Below are positions 17,805 through 25,952 of a stretch of DNA of 64,000 nt, piece by piece. Under the pieces are notes generated by a model that searched no databases, had not been told where the DNA came from, and saw nothing but the letters and a program-made list of their open reading frames with translations. The position numbers were made by a program, and so were the translations under genes. How positions within the stretch are numbered: position 1 is the stretch's first letter; every line of letters starts with the position of its first letter. The stretch is from Acinetobacter pseudolwoffii (GTDB taxonomy: Bacteria > Pseudomonadota > Gammaproteobacteria > Pseudomonadales > Moraxellaceae): assembly GCF_002803605.1 (NCBI RefSeq), contig NZ_PHRG01000005.1:1-64000 (forward strand). Direction: 5' to 3'.

Positions 17805-19961
17805 GTGCGATTAACTTATTTGATACCTGCGCCTTTTAAACAAGCCTTATTGACTGCGGTTATTCTACAATCTATGCATGCTTATGCAGAAACGACAGAA
17901 TATCAACTTCCTGTCATCACCGTCCAAGCGGTACATATCGATAGCGAGTTGTTATCGACTTCTGCATCCATTCAAAAAGTCCAAGCGGCTACAGTACAAA
18001 ACAATGTCAATGTGAATCTATCTGAAGTATTACAAGGGGTTGCAGGCTTACAAATTAATAACCGTGAAAACTATGCGCAAGACTTGCAGATTTCGATGCG
18101 TGGCTTTGGCGCTCGTTCGACTTTTGGCGTGCGTGGCATTCGGATGTATGTCGATGGTATTCCTGCGACCATGCCTGATGGTCAAGGGCAAAGTTCCAAT
18201 ATTGACCTCAATAGTTTGGATCACATCGAAGTGCTGACAGGGCCATTTTCATCTTTATATGGTAACTCATCAGGTGGAACCATCTTGGCTGAGACCAAAG
18301 AAGGACAAGGGAAAGACTCAATCCAAGTGGGACTCAATGCAGGCAGCCACCATAAGCAACAAGCCAATATCAAATTACAAGGGGGTTCTGAACAGGCCAA
18401 TCAACCCGCTTATGTGATTAGTTCCTCTTATTTTGATACCGATGGTTTTCGAGACCATAGTGCAGCGCAAAAAGTACTGAATAATGCCAAACTGACATGG
18501 AACTTAGAGGATGGCAGTAAAATCAACTGGGTGATGAACCGTGTCGATATTGATGCCGACGACCCACAAGGTCTAAAGCATGAGCAGTGGAAAGCCAATC
18601 CAAAACAAGTCAATGACAGCAAAAATACCTATAATGTCCGTAAAGAAATTGAACAAACCCAAACAGGACTGACGTGGACTAAGCCGCTGAATGATCAGCA
18701 AGAGCTATATAGCATGTTCTATTTGGGCAACCGACAGGTCGTACAATATCAGTCAATTCCTAAATGTGGGATAAATAAAGTTACAGGGGAATGTATACCA
18801 AACTCTTCACAACTTAATCCTCGCCATGCAGGTGGCGTAATTGACTTTGACCGAGATTATTATGGTGCGGACTTCCGTTGGACAGGGAAAGAAGTTTTAC
18901 CGAATACAACTTTAGTTGCAGGTGTGGCTTTAGACCGGATGGTCGAAGACCGGAAAGGTTATGAAAACTATGATGATACTGGTCGCTATGGCGTGAAAGG
19001 TGATTTACGCCGTAATGAAAATAATACCTTGTGGAATTTAGATCCATATGTACAAGCCTCATGGCAGTTCTTACCCACGTGGCATCTTGATACAGGTTTA
19101 CGCTATAGCAATGTACATTATGAGTCAGATGATCATTACATTGTAGCTGGCAATGGTGATGACAGTGGTTCAACGGATTATCAAAAATTATTGCCTTCCG
19201 TGGCTTTAGGCTGGGAAATTTTACCTGAACTTTATGCTTATGCCAGTTATGGTAAAGGCTTTGAAACTCCAACCTTTACCGAAATGGCTTATCCGACATT
19301 GGCCACATCGGGAATTAATTTCGATTTAAAACCTGCAAGCAGTGATACCTATGAGCTGGGGTTAAAATCCCAAAACGCATTTGGAATGTTTACATTGGCA
19401 GTTTTCAATACTGTTACTAAAAATGACATCGTGCCTGATGATGCCAATGCGGGACGCAATACATTTCGTAATGCAGAGCAAACCTTACGACAAGGCGCTG
19501 AGCTGGCTTGGCAACACCAGCTTTGGCAGGATCTAAAACTTAGTGCAAGCTATAGTTATTTGGACGCCACTTTTGATGCCGATATTGCAGCAACCACCAC
19601 CAAGCCTTTGATTGAAAAAGGGACATATATTCCCGGAATTGCTAAAAATCAAGCATTTACCCGTATTGCATGGCAACCTAAACAGGGCTTCCAAGCAGGC
19701 TTAGAAGCACGCTATATGGATAAAATTTATGTCGATGATATCAACTCAGATACTGCACCAAGTTATACCGTTGTGGCTGCAAATGTCGGCTATTTATGGG
19801 TAAACCGTGACTGGAAAGTAAACAGCTATGCCCGAGTCGATAACCTGTTTGACCGTAACTATGTTGGCTCAGTGATTGTGAATGACGGCAATAGTCGCTT
19901 CTTTGAACCCGTCGATGGTCGAAACTTTAGCGTTGGCATGAGTGTGACCAAAGCCTTTTAA
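17805..19961 (+). CDS. pqqU: TonB-dependent receptor, YncD/PqqU-like (PQQ uptake)
   Basis: This is an outer-membrane gated channel of 718 residues with a signal peptide ending HAYA-ET, a TonB box (LPVITV, about 35-40), a plug domain and a 22-strand-type barrel ending in KAF. It shares long near-identical blocks with E. coli YncD/PqqU as I remember it. Examples are NRENYAQDLQ-S-RGFGARST, YVDGIPATMPDGQGQ-SNID, HAGGVID-DR-Y-G, GNGDDSG and RNYVGSVIVN. YncD/PqqU imports PQQ. The GTG start follows AAGGA. Its place 76 bp after the PQQ-dependent quiA supports that role. Quinate or an iron chelate as substrate remains possible. Confidence 0.8.
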   Translation: MRLTYLIPAPFKQALLTAVILQSMHAYAETTEYQLPVITVQAVHIDSELLSTSASIQKVQAATVQNNVNVNLSEVLQGVAGLQINNRENYAQDLQISMRGFGARSTFGVRGIRMYVDGIPATMPDGQGQSSNIDLNSLDHIEVLTGPFSSLYGNSSGGTILAETKEGQGKDSIQVGLNAGSHHKQQANIKLQGGSEQANQPAYVISSSYFDTDGFRDHSAAQKVLNNAKLTWNLEDGSKINWVMNRVDIDADDPQGLKHEQWKANPKQVNDSKNTYNVRKEIEQTQTGLTWTKPLNDQQELYSMFYLGNRQVVQYQSIPKCGINKVTGECIPNSSQLNPRHAGGVIDFDRDYYGADFRWTGKEVLPNTTLVAGVALDRMVEDRKGYENYDDTGRYGVKGDLRRNENNTLWNLDPYVQASWQFLPTWHLDTGLRYSNVHYESDDHYIVAGNGDDSGSTDYQKLLPSVALGWEILPELYAYASYGKGFETPTFTEMAYPTLATSGINFDLKPASSDTYELGLKSQNAFGMFTLAVFNTVTKNDIVPDDANAGRNTFRNAEQTLRQGAELAWQHQLWQDLKLSASYSYLDATFDADIAATTTKPLIEKGTYIPGIAKNQAFTRIAWQPKQGFQAGLEARYMDKIYVDDINSDTAPSYTVVAANVGYLWVNRDWKVNSYARVDNLFDRNYVGSVIVNDGNSRFFEPVDGRNFSVGMSVTKAF

Positions 19962-20059
19962 TGGAAATGGTTTGGCTAGGATCACTCACACCCAAGTTGT
20001 CACTTAAATTTGAACAACTTAGTAAAGCTCTATCTTTAAAAAATTTATGCAACAAAGCC
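19962..20059 (-). repeat. Solo IS5-like terminal end, right flank of catabolic island
   Basis: From 20059 downward the minus strand reads GGCTTTGTTGCATAAA, TTTAAAGATAGAGCT and AAGTGACAACTTGGGTGTG (to about 19985). It is homologous to the end at 1776-1845 and has the same orientation. It cuts off the IS3 orfA remnant at 20060. The short stretch 19962-19984 after the receptor gene holds nothing recognisable. Confidence 0.55.
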
Positions 20060-20122
20060 GGATTCAATCAATAATTGAACCGCTTTTTCTCTAATTTCAG
20101 GGGTATATTTTAATTTTGTCAT
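20060..20122 (-). pseudogene. IS3-family orfA remnant (first ~22 codons)
   Basis: An ATG at 20122 opens MTKLKYTPEIREKAVQLLIESG, typical of the N-terminus of IS3-family OrfA proteins with a transposase_8 HTH. The frame is cut at 20060 by the IS5-like end and stops within a few codons. Its own element end is the 25-bp repeat at 20148-20172. Confidence 0.7.
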
Positions 20123-20147
20123 CGGGATAGTCTCTCAGAATATTGAC

Positions 20148-20172
20148 TCTCCGACAAACCCGGTACGGTTCA
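20148..20172 (-). repeat. 25-bp IS3-type terminal repeat, copy 2
   Basis: This is identical to 246-270 and in the same orientation. Here it is clearly the outer (left) end of the IS3-family element whose orfA begins at 20122. Directly beyond it (20173-20237, minus strand) is a short frame ending AGAFMALTLTMLS that looks like a cut-off signal peptide. Confidence 0.7.
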
Positions 20173-20398
20173 CTAAGCATAGTTAAAGTTAGGGCCATAA
20201 AAGCACCAGCTAGTAATTTCGTATTCGCTATTTTAATAAGGTTACCTTAATTCTTGTATCGCCCCTGATATAGTAACATAAGTAATAAACTCGAATCCAA
20301 AATTGGCGTTTAGCAATGAATTGGTTTACGATTCAGTTCGATGATCCATTAAAAGATTATTTATAAAAAATGGAACTTACACAAAATAATTTACAGGC
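20173..20398. other. Intergenic region with a possible truncated secretion leader
   Basis: On the minus strand from 20237 a frame reads IKIANTKLLAGAFMALTLTMLS. It has an AAGG site upstream but an ATT where a start codon would be, and the IS end at 20172 cuts it. It may be the first codons of a lost exported protein. Nothing else is seen before the integrase stop at 20399. Confidence 0.3.
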
Positions 20399-21646
20399 TC
20401 AATTAATGCCATTTCGTACTTGTTGCAAAATCCAATCCTCATATTCTTGTAGTGTTTCTTGTAGCATATCCATAGGTCGTACGATGTAGTGCCTTTCAAC
20501 TAATGCACTAGGTTTATGACCTGATATCTGTGCTAAAGATCCTTCATTGATTTTTGCCCAAATAGCTAACGTTTTATATGATCTCCTCAATCCATGGGGA
20601 GTAAGTTCAATATTTAGTTTTTTACATATTTTCTCTAAGCTATCGTAAGGATTAACAATATGGCCACATTCAGCGCCCTTACTACTAAATATGAATTTAG
20701 AATCAGAATTTTTCTTTAGTTCTAATAATAAGCTTTCAACATATGCAGTTAGAGGGATTAGGCGACCTTCATCTTCAATTTTATCTCTGACTTTTGCTGT
20801 TTTCCAACGAAAATCGACATCTGTCCATTTTAATGAAAGTAGCTCATTCTTTCTGCAACCAGTGATTAAACTACATATCAAAAAAATCGCAATTTTTCTA
20901 CTAGTTAACTTATTTACCTCTTCAAACCATGGTTTTAGGTGCTGTTTCATCAAACAATCATTTTTTGCTTTGGAGGAAGGGACTTTATCTTTAACCTTCT
21001 TGGCGTTATATGATTTTGGAGGTATTAAGTTTTCATAGTCTTCATGTTCCTCGCACCAATTCAGAAAAGCGCGTGTGAGTCGATATGCTTTAGCTGATGT
21101 TGTAGGACGATAGTCATTTTGATCAAGCCAATCACAAAACACATCTGCAGTTAATTCAGAAAGCTTGTACTCAAACAGTTGATAAATGGGTTGATTAGTA
21201 TAAATACTATTTTTTTCAGGATCGTAACCACCTCTAGATAATTCGATATGATCCTGATAGCTTCTTGGTCGCCAATTAGGTTGTCTTGCTTTTAAATATT
21301 CAAACCATACATCTTTAAATTTAATAGTTTTACGCTTTTCTTGTTTTAGCAGTTCTTTATTATCAGCTAAAGCTTTCTTACGCTCGATTAATGGGTCAAT
21401 CCCTTTGTGGCACATAATCGCCAATTCTTGTGCATATTTACGAGCGTCATCTAATTTCCATACATCAACGTCACCAATTTTTATACGACGGTTTTGAAGA
21501 CCAATACGGCCTTGGAAGATGTAGCTTTTATTATTTTTAGGTGTAACTTTAACACCGAATCCTGGGGTTTTCTCATCCCAAAAAAAAGTTGGTTTATTTT
21601 TGTCTGAGCAATCAATTTTATCAATAGCAGGTTTTGTTAACTTCAT
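20399..21646 (-). CDS. Tyrosine recombinase (P4/phage-type integrase)
   Basis: This site-specific integrase of a genomic island or prophage has 415 residues. An N-terminal DUF4102-like arm-binding region (WDEKTPGFGVKVTPKNNKSYIF) is followed by a SAM-like core-binding domain. The catalytic domain has R265 (ITGCRKNELL), H351 and R354 (LTPHGLRRSY), H377 (ISGHK) and Y387 (VERHYIV). All active-site residues are present, so it could be active. The gene is AT-rich compared with its neighbours. It lies 154 bp from a partial tRNA that probably marks its or a neighbour's attachment site. Confidence 0.9.
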   Translation of the reverse strand: MKLTKPAIDKIDCSDKNKPTFFWDEKTPGFGVKVTPKNNKSYIFQGRIGLQNRRIKIGDVDVWKLDDARKYAQELAIMCHKGIDPLIERKKALADNKELLKQEKRKTIKFKDVWFEYLKARQPNWRPRSYQDHIELSRGGYDPEKNSIYTNQPIYQLFEYKLSELTADVFCDWLDQNDYRPTTSAKAYRLTRAFLNWCEEHEDYENLIPPKSYNAKKVKDKVPSSKAKNDCLMKQHLKPWFEEVNKLTSRKIAIFLICSLITGCRKNELLSLKWTDVDFRWKTAKVRDKIEDEGRLIPLTAYVESLLLELKKNSDSKFIFSSKGAECGHIVNPYDSLEKICKKLNIELTPHGLRRSYKTLAIWAKINEGSLAQISGHKPSALVERHYIVRPMDMLQETLQEYEDWILQQVRNGIN

Positions 21647-21800
21647 TCTAGTAAGCGTATGGTAAGCAAGTAGTAAGCAAAATCAATATATATTAATCAA
21701 CAAAAAGAGTGAATAATAAAATTTTAAAATTTTAAAATTATATAAATATATGATAGTATTGATTTTATATCTGTTACTTGTTGATTTTTAATTGCCATGT

Positions 21801-21852
21801 AAACGGACTCATAATCCGTTGGTCGACAGTTCAAGTCTGTCTGGGCCCACCA
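21801..21852 (+). other. att site: 3' half of a CAU-anticodon tRNA gene
   Basis: The anticodon arm (ACGGA-CTCATAA-TCCGT), variable region, T arm (GACAG-TTCAAGT-CTGTC), the acceptor 3' strand TGGGCCC and ACCA are all present. The matching 5' acceptor strand GGGCCCA and D arm are missing upstream. This is what integration at a tRNA 3' end leaves behind. The anticodon fits tRNA-Ile2 (CAU, lysidine type) or a tRNA-Met. It lies between an intact integrase on the left and a decayed one on the right. Confidence 0.75.
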
Positions 21853-21888
21853 AGTTTTATACTTATATAGCTTTATATAAGATCTAAA

Positions 21889-21920
21889 CCCTTAATTCTA
21901 ATAGAGTTAAGGATTTTTTT
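21889..21920 (+). terminator. Terminator downstream of the tRNA remnant
   Basis: A 10-bp stem (CCTTAATTCT / AGAGTTAAGG, 21890-21899 and 21903-21912) with a 3-nt loop is followed by seven T. It is placed as a normal tRNA-gene terminator, so the segment copied from the tRNA locus probably included it. Confidence 0.7.
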
Positions 21921-22045
21921 ATGTCTTAAGAATACTCAGGTATACTCGTATAAAAACACCCTATTCGTATCCTTGTTTGTATCATAAATTTAAAATATAA
22001 CTCAGGATACAGGAGCCTAGTTTAATCTAGGAAAATCATAATTTT

Positions 22046-22611
22046 ATGGCGAAATCTAAATTGCTCACAGATACCCAATTTGCAGTGTTAAAACCTAAAG
22101 AATTAGAGTATAGGGTTTCGGATATTATGGGTTTGTATTTAAAAGTCGTTGTAACAGGTAAAAATCATGGCAGTTGCGGTTTAAGAATACACTTGGTAAA
22201 TGGACATAGCTTGGGACTTATCCAGTAATCTCAGTCAGAGAAGCATGTTCAATGGCCATTAAGTATCAAAATGGTGAACTCATTTTAAAAACTAAAAATG
22301 AGAAATTATTGGAAGCTCAACAAAAAGAGAACCTATTGTTTGGTAATTTACTGATTAAATGGATGAAGACAAAGCAAGCTGTATGAACTGATAAAACTTA
22401 TAAGAAAGAGTATCAGTCGATAGAAAAGCATATATTGCCAGTATTTTGTTATCGTCTATTCAAAGACATACCTGCTTCGGAGTGGAAAGGATTTTTTCAA
22501 TAAAAACAATTAAATGAACAGATATTCAATCGATTTGAAAAACTAATTTCGTATTGTCGTAATGCTTATGATTTTACCATTGACGATAATTTAACTATTA
22601 CACTTAAATAA
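22046..22611 (+). pseudogene. Decayed phage-type integrase
   Basis: The frame starts as MAKSKLLTDTQFAVLKPKE, typical of DUF4102-integrases of islands. A frameshift near 22165 leads to LGTYPVISVREACSMAIKYQNG, there are internal stops at about 22384 and 22501, and the last recognisable part is LISYCRNAYDFTIDDN. The catalytic domain is lost. It lies in the normal orientation for an integrase just downstream of a tRNA att site. It is a different subfamily from the intact integrase at 20399. Confidence 0.8.
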
Positions 22612-22921
22612 AAATTAGGCAATATTTGAATCAACTTATAAAAAAGAGGTCTGGCTTCAATAGATGAATTCTATGAGTCATTTTTAAGGATTTTTTATCT
22701 AGAAGAATTTTACTTCAGGAAAAAAGTTTATATTTATGAATGGACTGTGATGCACTTCAAAAAATATCAGGAAATAAGATGAAAAGTAGATGAAATGCAT
22801 TTTACAACTGAGAAAATTATGCTAATAAATAAGAGATGATTTTTTAGTCAGAAATCATGATGTTTCAGGAAGGAATATCTTAAGAAGCGTATTAAAAAAA
22901 TGATTAAACAGGAGTTTCAAG
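22612..22921. other. AT-rich region without recognisable genes
   Basis: This is the continuation of the island remnant. It is strongly AT-rich with many stops in all frames. Nothing identifiable is seen; it is probably decayed mobile DNA. Confidence 0.5.
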
Positions 22922-23032
22922 ATGCTTCAGCTATTAAGAAAATTATTTTGCTTGCATATCTATGAGTACGAGCAAATGCAGGAAATCGGGGAACACAGGG
23001 AGTGTCGTAAGTGTGGGATCAATAAGGACTGA
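22922..23032 (+). CDS. 36-residue phage-type zinc-finger peptide (DUF1660-like)
   Basis: The small frame MLQLLRKLFCLHIYEYEQMQ ends with CRKCGINKD. A C...H pair near residues 10-12 and CxxC at 28-31 form a one-knuckle pattern as in small prophage proteins of the DUF1660 type. It overlaps no other gene and is followed by a good terminator at 23046. It has a weak GGAG-like site (CAGGAG about 9 bases upstream). It may be a surviving island gene; function unknown. Confidence 0.45.
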   Translation: MLQLLRKLFCLHIYEYEQMQEIGEHRECRKCGINKD

Positions 23033-23045
23033 TGTTTTACAAAAA

Positions 23046-23071
23046 AAAGTGAGCGAGGGCTCACTTTTTTT
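23046..23071 (+). terminator. Rho-independent terminator
   Basis: The stem AAAGTGAGC / GCTCACTTT with loop GAGG is followed by TTTT. It is placed 14 bp after the 36-codon gene. Confidence 0.8.
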
Positions 23072-23122
23072 ATGCTTATACTTGGCTAATTTCCGTTAAA
23101 ATTAGAGTGAAATTCCAAGCTG

Positions 23123-23362
23123 ATGATCGGGCATATGAGCAAAAATTTTCATGCAGATACCTATATCGTAGACAGCAATCTGGCAGATACGCTGCATTGG
23201 CTTAGTCTGCATCAAGACAGTTATGAGTCTTTTAGCTATGATGCAATCACTCAGGAGTTGGTGGTGCATCATGCCAATGGAATGGATCAAATCAGAGTTG
23301 GAGATTATCTGAATGCCCGCTATGGCATACTGATTACTGCACATAACTTTTCAGCGACTTAA
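23123..23362 (+). CDS. Small conserved-looking hypothetical protein
   Basis: 79 residues, start MIGHMSKNFHADTYIVDSNL (ATG at 23135 is an alternative start). It is acidic, soluble, and has no membrane segment or signal. It ends 16 bp before the convergent bioB stop. I do not recognise a family. A frame on the opposite strand at 23102-23344 overlaps it almost fully. The plus-strand frame is preferred because its residues look protein-like (GDYLNARYGILITAHNF) and the opposite one is rich in Ile/His/Met without structure. Confidence 0.55.
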   Translation: MIGHMSKNFHADTYIVDSNLADTLHWLSLHQDSYESFSYDAITQELVVHHANGMDQIRVGDYLNARYGILITAHNFSAT

Positions 23363-23378
23363 TTCACTCCTATATTGC

Positions 23379-24380
23379 TTAGCCTGCCATCGCATCGGTC
23401 GCCAATGCACGTACACTTGGTTTAGGCTGCTCTGCAACCAGACCTAATTTCTCAAATAGCTTTTGGTCACGACCTTGGGCAGTATTTGGGGTGGTCAAAA
23501 GTTTTTCACCCGAGAAAATGGAATTGGCACCGGCCATAAATGCCAGAGCCTGATCTGAATCGGTTAACGATTCACGGCCCGCAGAGAGGCGGATGTAGCT
23601 TTTTGGCATCAAGAGGCGCGCCACTGCAATGGTACGAATCCATTCAATAACATCCAGTTTTTCTACATCTGCCATTGGTGTGCCTTCAATTGGAACCAGC
23701 ATATTGATCGGGACAGATTCAGGGTGAATGACCAGCGTGGCAAGTTCATATAATAAACCAATCCGGTCATTACGGCTTTCGCCCAGTCCGACAATACCGC
23801 CACTACATACTTTTAAACCGGCTTGACGCACATAATCCAAAGTATCGAGACGGTCATCAAAGCTTCGGGTACTGATAATATGTGAATAATATTCACGAGA
23901 AGTATCCAGATTGTGGTTGTAGTAATCCAGACCGGCATCTTTCAAACGTTCTGCTTGGGATGCATTCAACATGCCCAGTGTCATACAGGTTTCCAGACCG
24001 AGTGCTTTAACTTCCTGCACCATTTCCAGAACATAAGGCATATCGCGCTCATGCGGGTTACGCCATGCAGCGCCCATACAGAAACGAGAGCTTCCAGAAG
24101 CCAGTGCCTGTTTAGCCTCCTGAATGACTTTATCGACCGCGATACGTTTTTCAGCTTCTAGCTTGGAATCATAATGCGCAGATTGTGAACAGTATTTGCA
24201 GTCTTCAGGGCATTTGCCTGTTTTGATCGAGAGGAGGGTGCTGACCTGAACTGTATTGGCAGTGAAGTGCTCACGATGAACCTGTTGCGCCTGAAACAAT
24301 AAATCCATTAAAGGCTGCTGATACAGTGCCTGTATTTCTTCACGTGACCAATCATTGCGTACTGCATTACTCGTGTTCAT
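23379..24380 (-). CDS. bioB: Biotin synthase
   Basis: BioB is a radical SAM enzyme that inserts sulfur into dethiobiotin, the last step of biotin synthesis. In the 333 residues the SAM-binding [4Fe-4S] cluster cysteines are C57, C61 and C64 (CPEDCKYC). Further conserved motifs are [20 protein letters not shown] and [10 protein letters not shown]. It stands alone here; the other bio genes are elsewhere. The 24381-24524 gap includes an imperfect hairpin (ACAAAGTCCAC / GTGGGCTTTGT, about 24474-24500). Confidence 0.96.
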   Translation of the reverse strand: MNTSNAVRNDWSREEIQALYQQPLMDLLFQAQQVHREHFTANTVQVSTLLSIKTGKCPEDCKYCSQSAHYDSKLEAEKRIAVDKVIQEAKQALASGSSRFCMGAAWRNPHERDMPYVLEMVQEVKALGLETCMTLGMLNASQAERLKDAGLDYYNHNLDTSREYYSHIISTRSFDDRLDTLDYVRQAGLKVCSGGIVGLGESRNDRIGLLYELATLVIHPESVPINMLVPIEGTPMADVEKLDVIEWIRTIAVARLLMPKSYIRLSAGRESLTDSDQALAFMAGANSIFSGEKLLTTPNTAQGRDQKLFEKLGLVAEQPKPSVRALATDAMAG

Positions 24381-24524
24381 ATATCTGTCCTTGTTTGTGC
24401 TTATTTATCATTCACCTCATCTTAATAAAAATGTGTGTCTGCCTCACTAGCAAAATATGACCTTCTATAACGAACAAAGCCCACACGGGGTGGACTTTGT
24501 CATTATATTTAATCCTGAAATTTT

Positions 24525-24725
24525 TTATTCACGATGACCCCCATGAATATTCTGATTTTGCAGATCGTCACGATGCTGCTTGTTCAGCACTCGTTCATCC
24601 TGCTCATGCTGATTGTTCTTAGGAGAATCGATTGGCCCATGTTGGGGCTGCTGCTGTTGTTGCTTCTGCTGTTTAAGCTGATCTAGCTGTTCGTGCTGTT
24701 GCTGTTTTTTATCTTGCTCTTGCAT
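24525..24725 (-). CDS. Gln/His-rich small hypothetical protein
   Basis: 66 residues (MQEQDKKQQQHEQLDQLKQQ...). It is very rich in glutamine, with asparagine and histidine, highly polar and probably disordered. It has a good ribosome site (GAGAGGG, 7 bases before the ATG) and fills a gap between bioB and queG on the same strand. The composition makes chance open frames possible, but the ribosome site and position support a real gene. Function unknown. Confidence 0.5.
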   Translation of the reverse strand: MQEQDKKQQQHEQLDQLKQQKQQQQQPQHGPIDSPKNNQHEQDERVLNKQHRDDLQNQNIHGGHRE

Positions 24726-24834
24726 CTTCAGTCCCTCTCGTCATTTTTTCATCTCTTTCTTTATGACATAAAGTGATCAAATATTGTGTAAGCCTTATAA
24801 GAGATCGAGTGAGCCGAAGTAATAAATTGAAAAT

Positions 24835-25929
24835 TTATGCTGTTTTGGTCAACTGTTCCTGAATCGCCCAATCAATATGCACCTGCACAATTTCGTCATG
24901 TAATGCCCGTTGATGTTGTAAAGCGTAAACAATCTTTTCATCAAAAGGTGCATTGCCCAGACCAATTGCGATATTGCGCATGAAGCTTTGATAACCTGTA
25001 CGACGCATTGGACTGCCTTCGGTCGCACTTAAGAAGGTGGTTTCATCCCATTGCCATAAATCTAGCAAGCTGACCTGATCCAGACCATGTCGTGGATGAA
25101 AATCTTCTACCGGGGTGATTTGGGCAAAACTGTTCCAAGGACAAATTAGCTGGCAATCGTCACAACCAAAAACCCGGTTACCAATTCCGCGGCGCAAATC
25201 TTCTGGAATAATGCCTTTATACTCGATGGTTAAGTAAGCAATACATCGCCGTGCATCCAGCATATAGGGCTCGACAATGGCCTGAGTTGGACAGATGTCG
25301 ATACAGGCCGTACAGGAACCACAATGTTTACTGGCAGGCGCATCAAAAGGGAGGTCCAGAGAAGTAAATAGCTCTCCAAGCACAAAGAAAGAACCAGACT
25401 TTTTATGAATCAGCAGGGTATGTTTACCTGTCCAGCCCATGCCAGCACTTTCAGCCAGTGATTTTTCAAAAATGGGTGCAGAATCGGCAAAAGGGCGTGA
25501 TTCAAAATCGCCAACTTTTTCCCGGATTTTTGTCGCCAAGGTTTTGAGCCGACCGCGCATGATCTTGTGATAATCCCGGCCACGGGCATAACGCGCAATA
25601 ATCGCGGAATTGGGTGCATACGGAACGTAACGTGGCTTTGGAGTCTCGACCAGATAATCCATACGCACGCAGATAATGCTGCGCGTGCCGGGGACAAGTA
25701 AGGCAGGATTGGCACGTTTTTCCAGATTATCTTCCAGAAATTTCATGTCGCCATGATAGCCACGATCCAGATATTCCTGTAAGCGCGCTAATTCTGCTTG
25801 AGCATCTGGTTTGGCAATGACACAATCAGAAAACCCCAATTCTAGCGCCTGCGCTTTAATCCAGGCTTTTAGCTCGGCTGGATCTTGTTGATAGACTTGA
25901 ATTTGTGCGTAAGAATCGGGAATTGTCAT
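24835..25929 (-). CDS. queG: Epoxyqueuosine reductase
   Basis: QueG performs the last step of queuosine tRNA modification, reducing epoxyqueuosine with cobalamin and two [4Fe-4S] clusters. It has about 364 residues from MTIPDSYAQ. The cluster motifs are CGSCTACIDICPT and CDDCQLICPWNSF. A DUF1730-type N-terminal region is present (RYARGRDYHKIMRGRL). The frame is open up to 26007, but that would overlap the divergent nnr gene by 55 bp, so 25929 is preferred although its ribosome site is poor. Confidence 0.93.
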   Translation of the reverse strand: MTIPDSYAQIQVYQQDPAELKAWIKAQALELGFSDCVIAKPDAQAELARLQEYLDRGYHGDMKFLEDNLEKRANPALLVPGTRSIICVRMDYLVETPKPRYVPYAPNSAIIARYARGRDYHKIMRGRLKTLATKIREKVGDFESRPFADSAPIFEKSLAESAGMGWTGKHTLLIHKKSGSFFVLGELFTSLDLPFDAPASKHCGSCTACIDICPTQAIVEPYMLDARRCIAYLTIEYKGIIPEDLRRGIGNRVFGCDDCQLICPWNSFAQITPVEDFHPRHGLDQVSLLDLWQWDETTFLSATEGSPMRRTGYQSFMRNIAIGLGNAPFDEKIVYALQHQRALHDEIVQVHIDWAIQEQLTKTA

Positions 25930-25952
25930 AAACCAAAGACAGGGAATAAAAA

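Noticed and set aside
23102..23344. Minus-strand 80-codon frame opposite the 79-residue gene
   Set aside because: It overlaps the better plus-strand frame, has unusual composition and no ribosome site.
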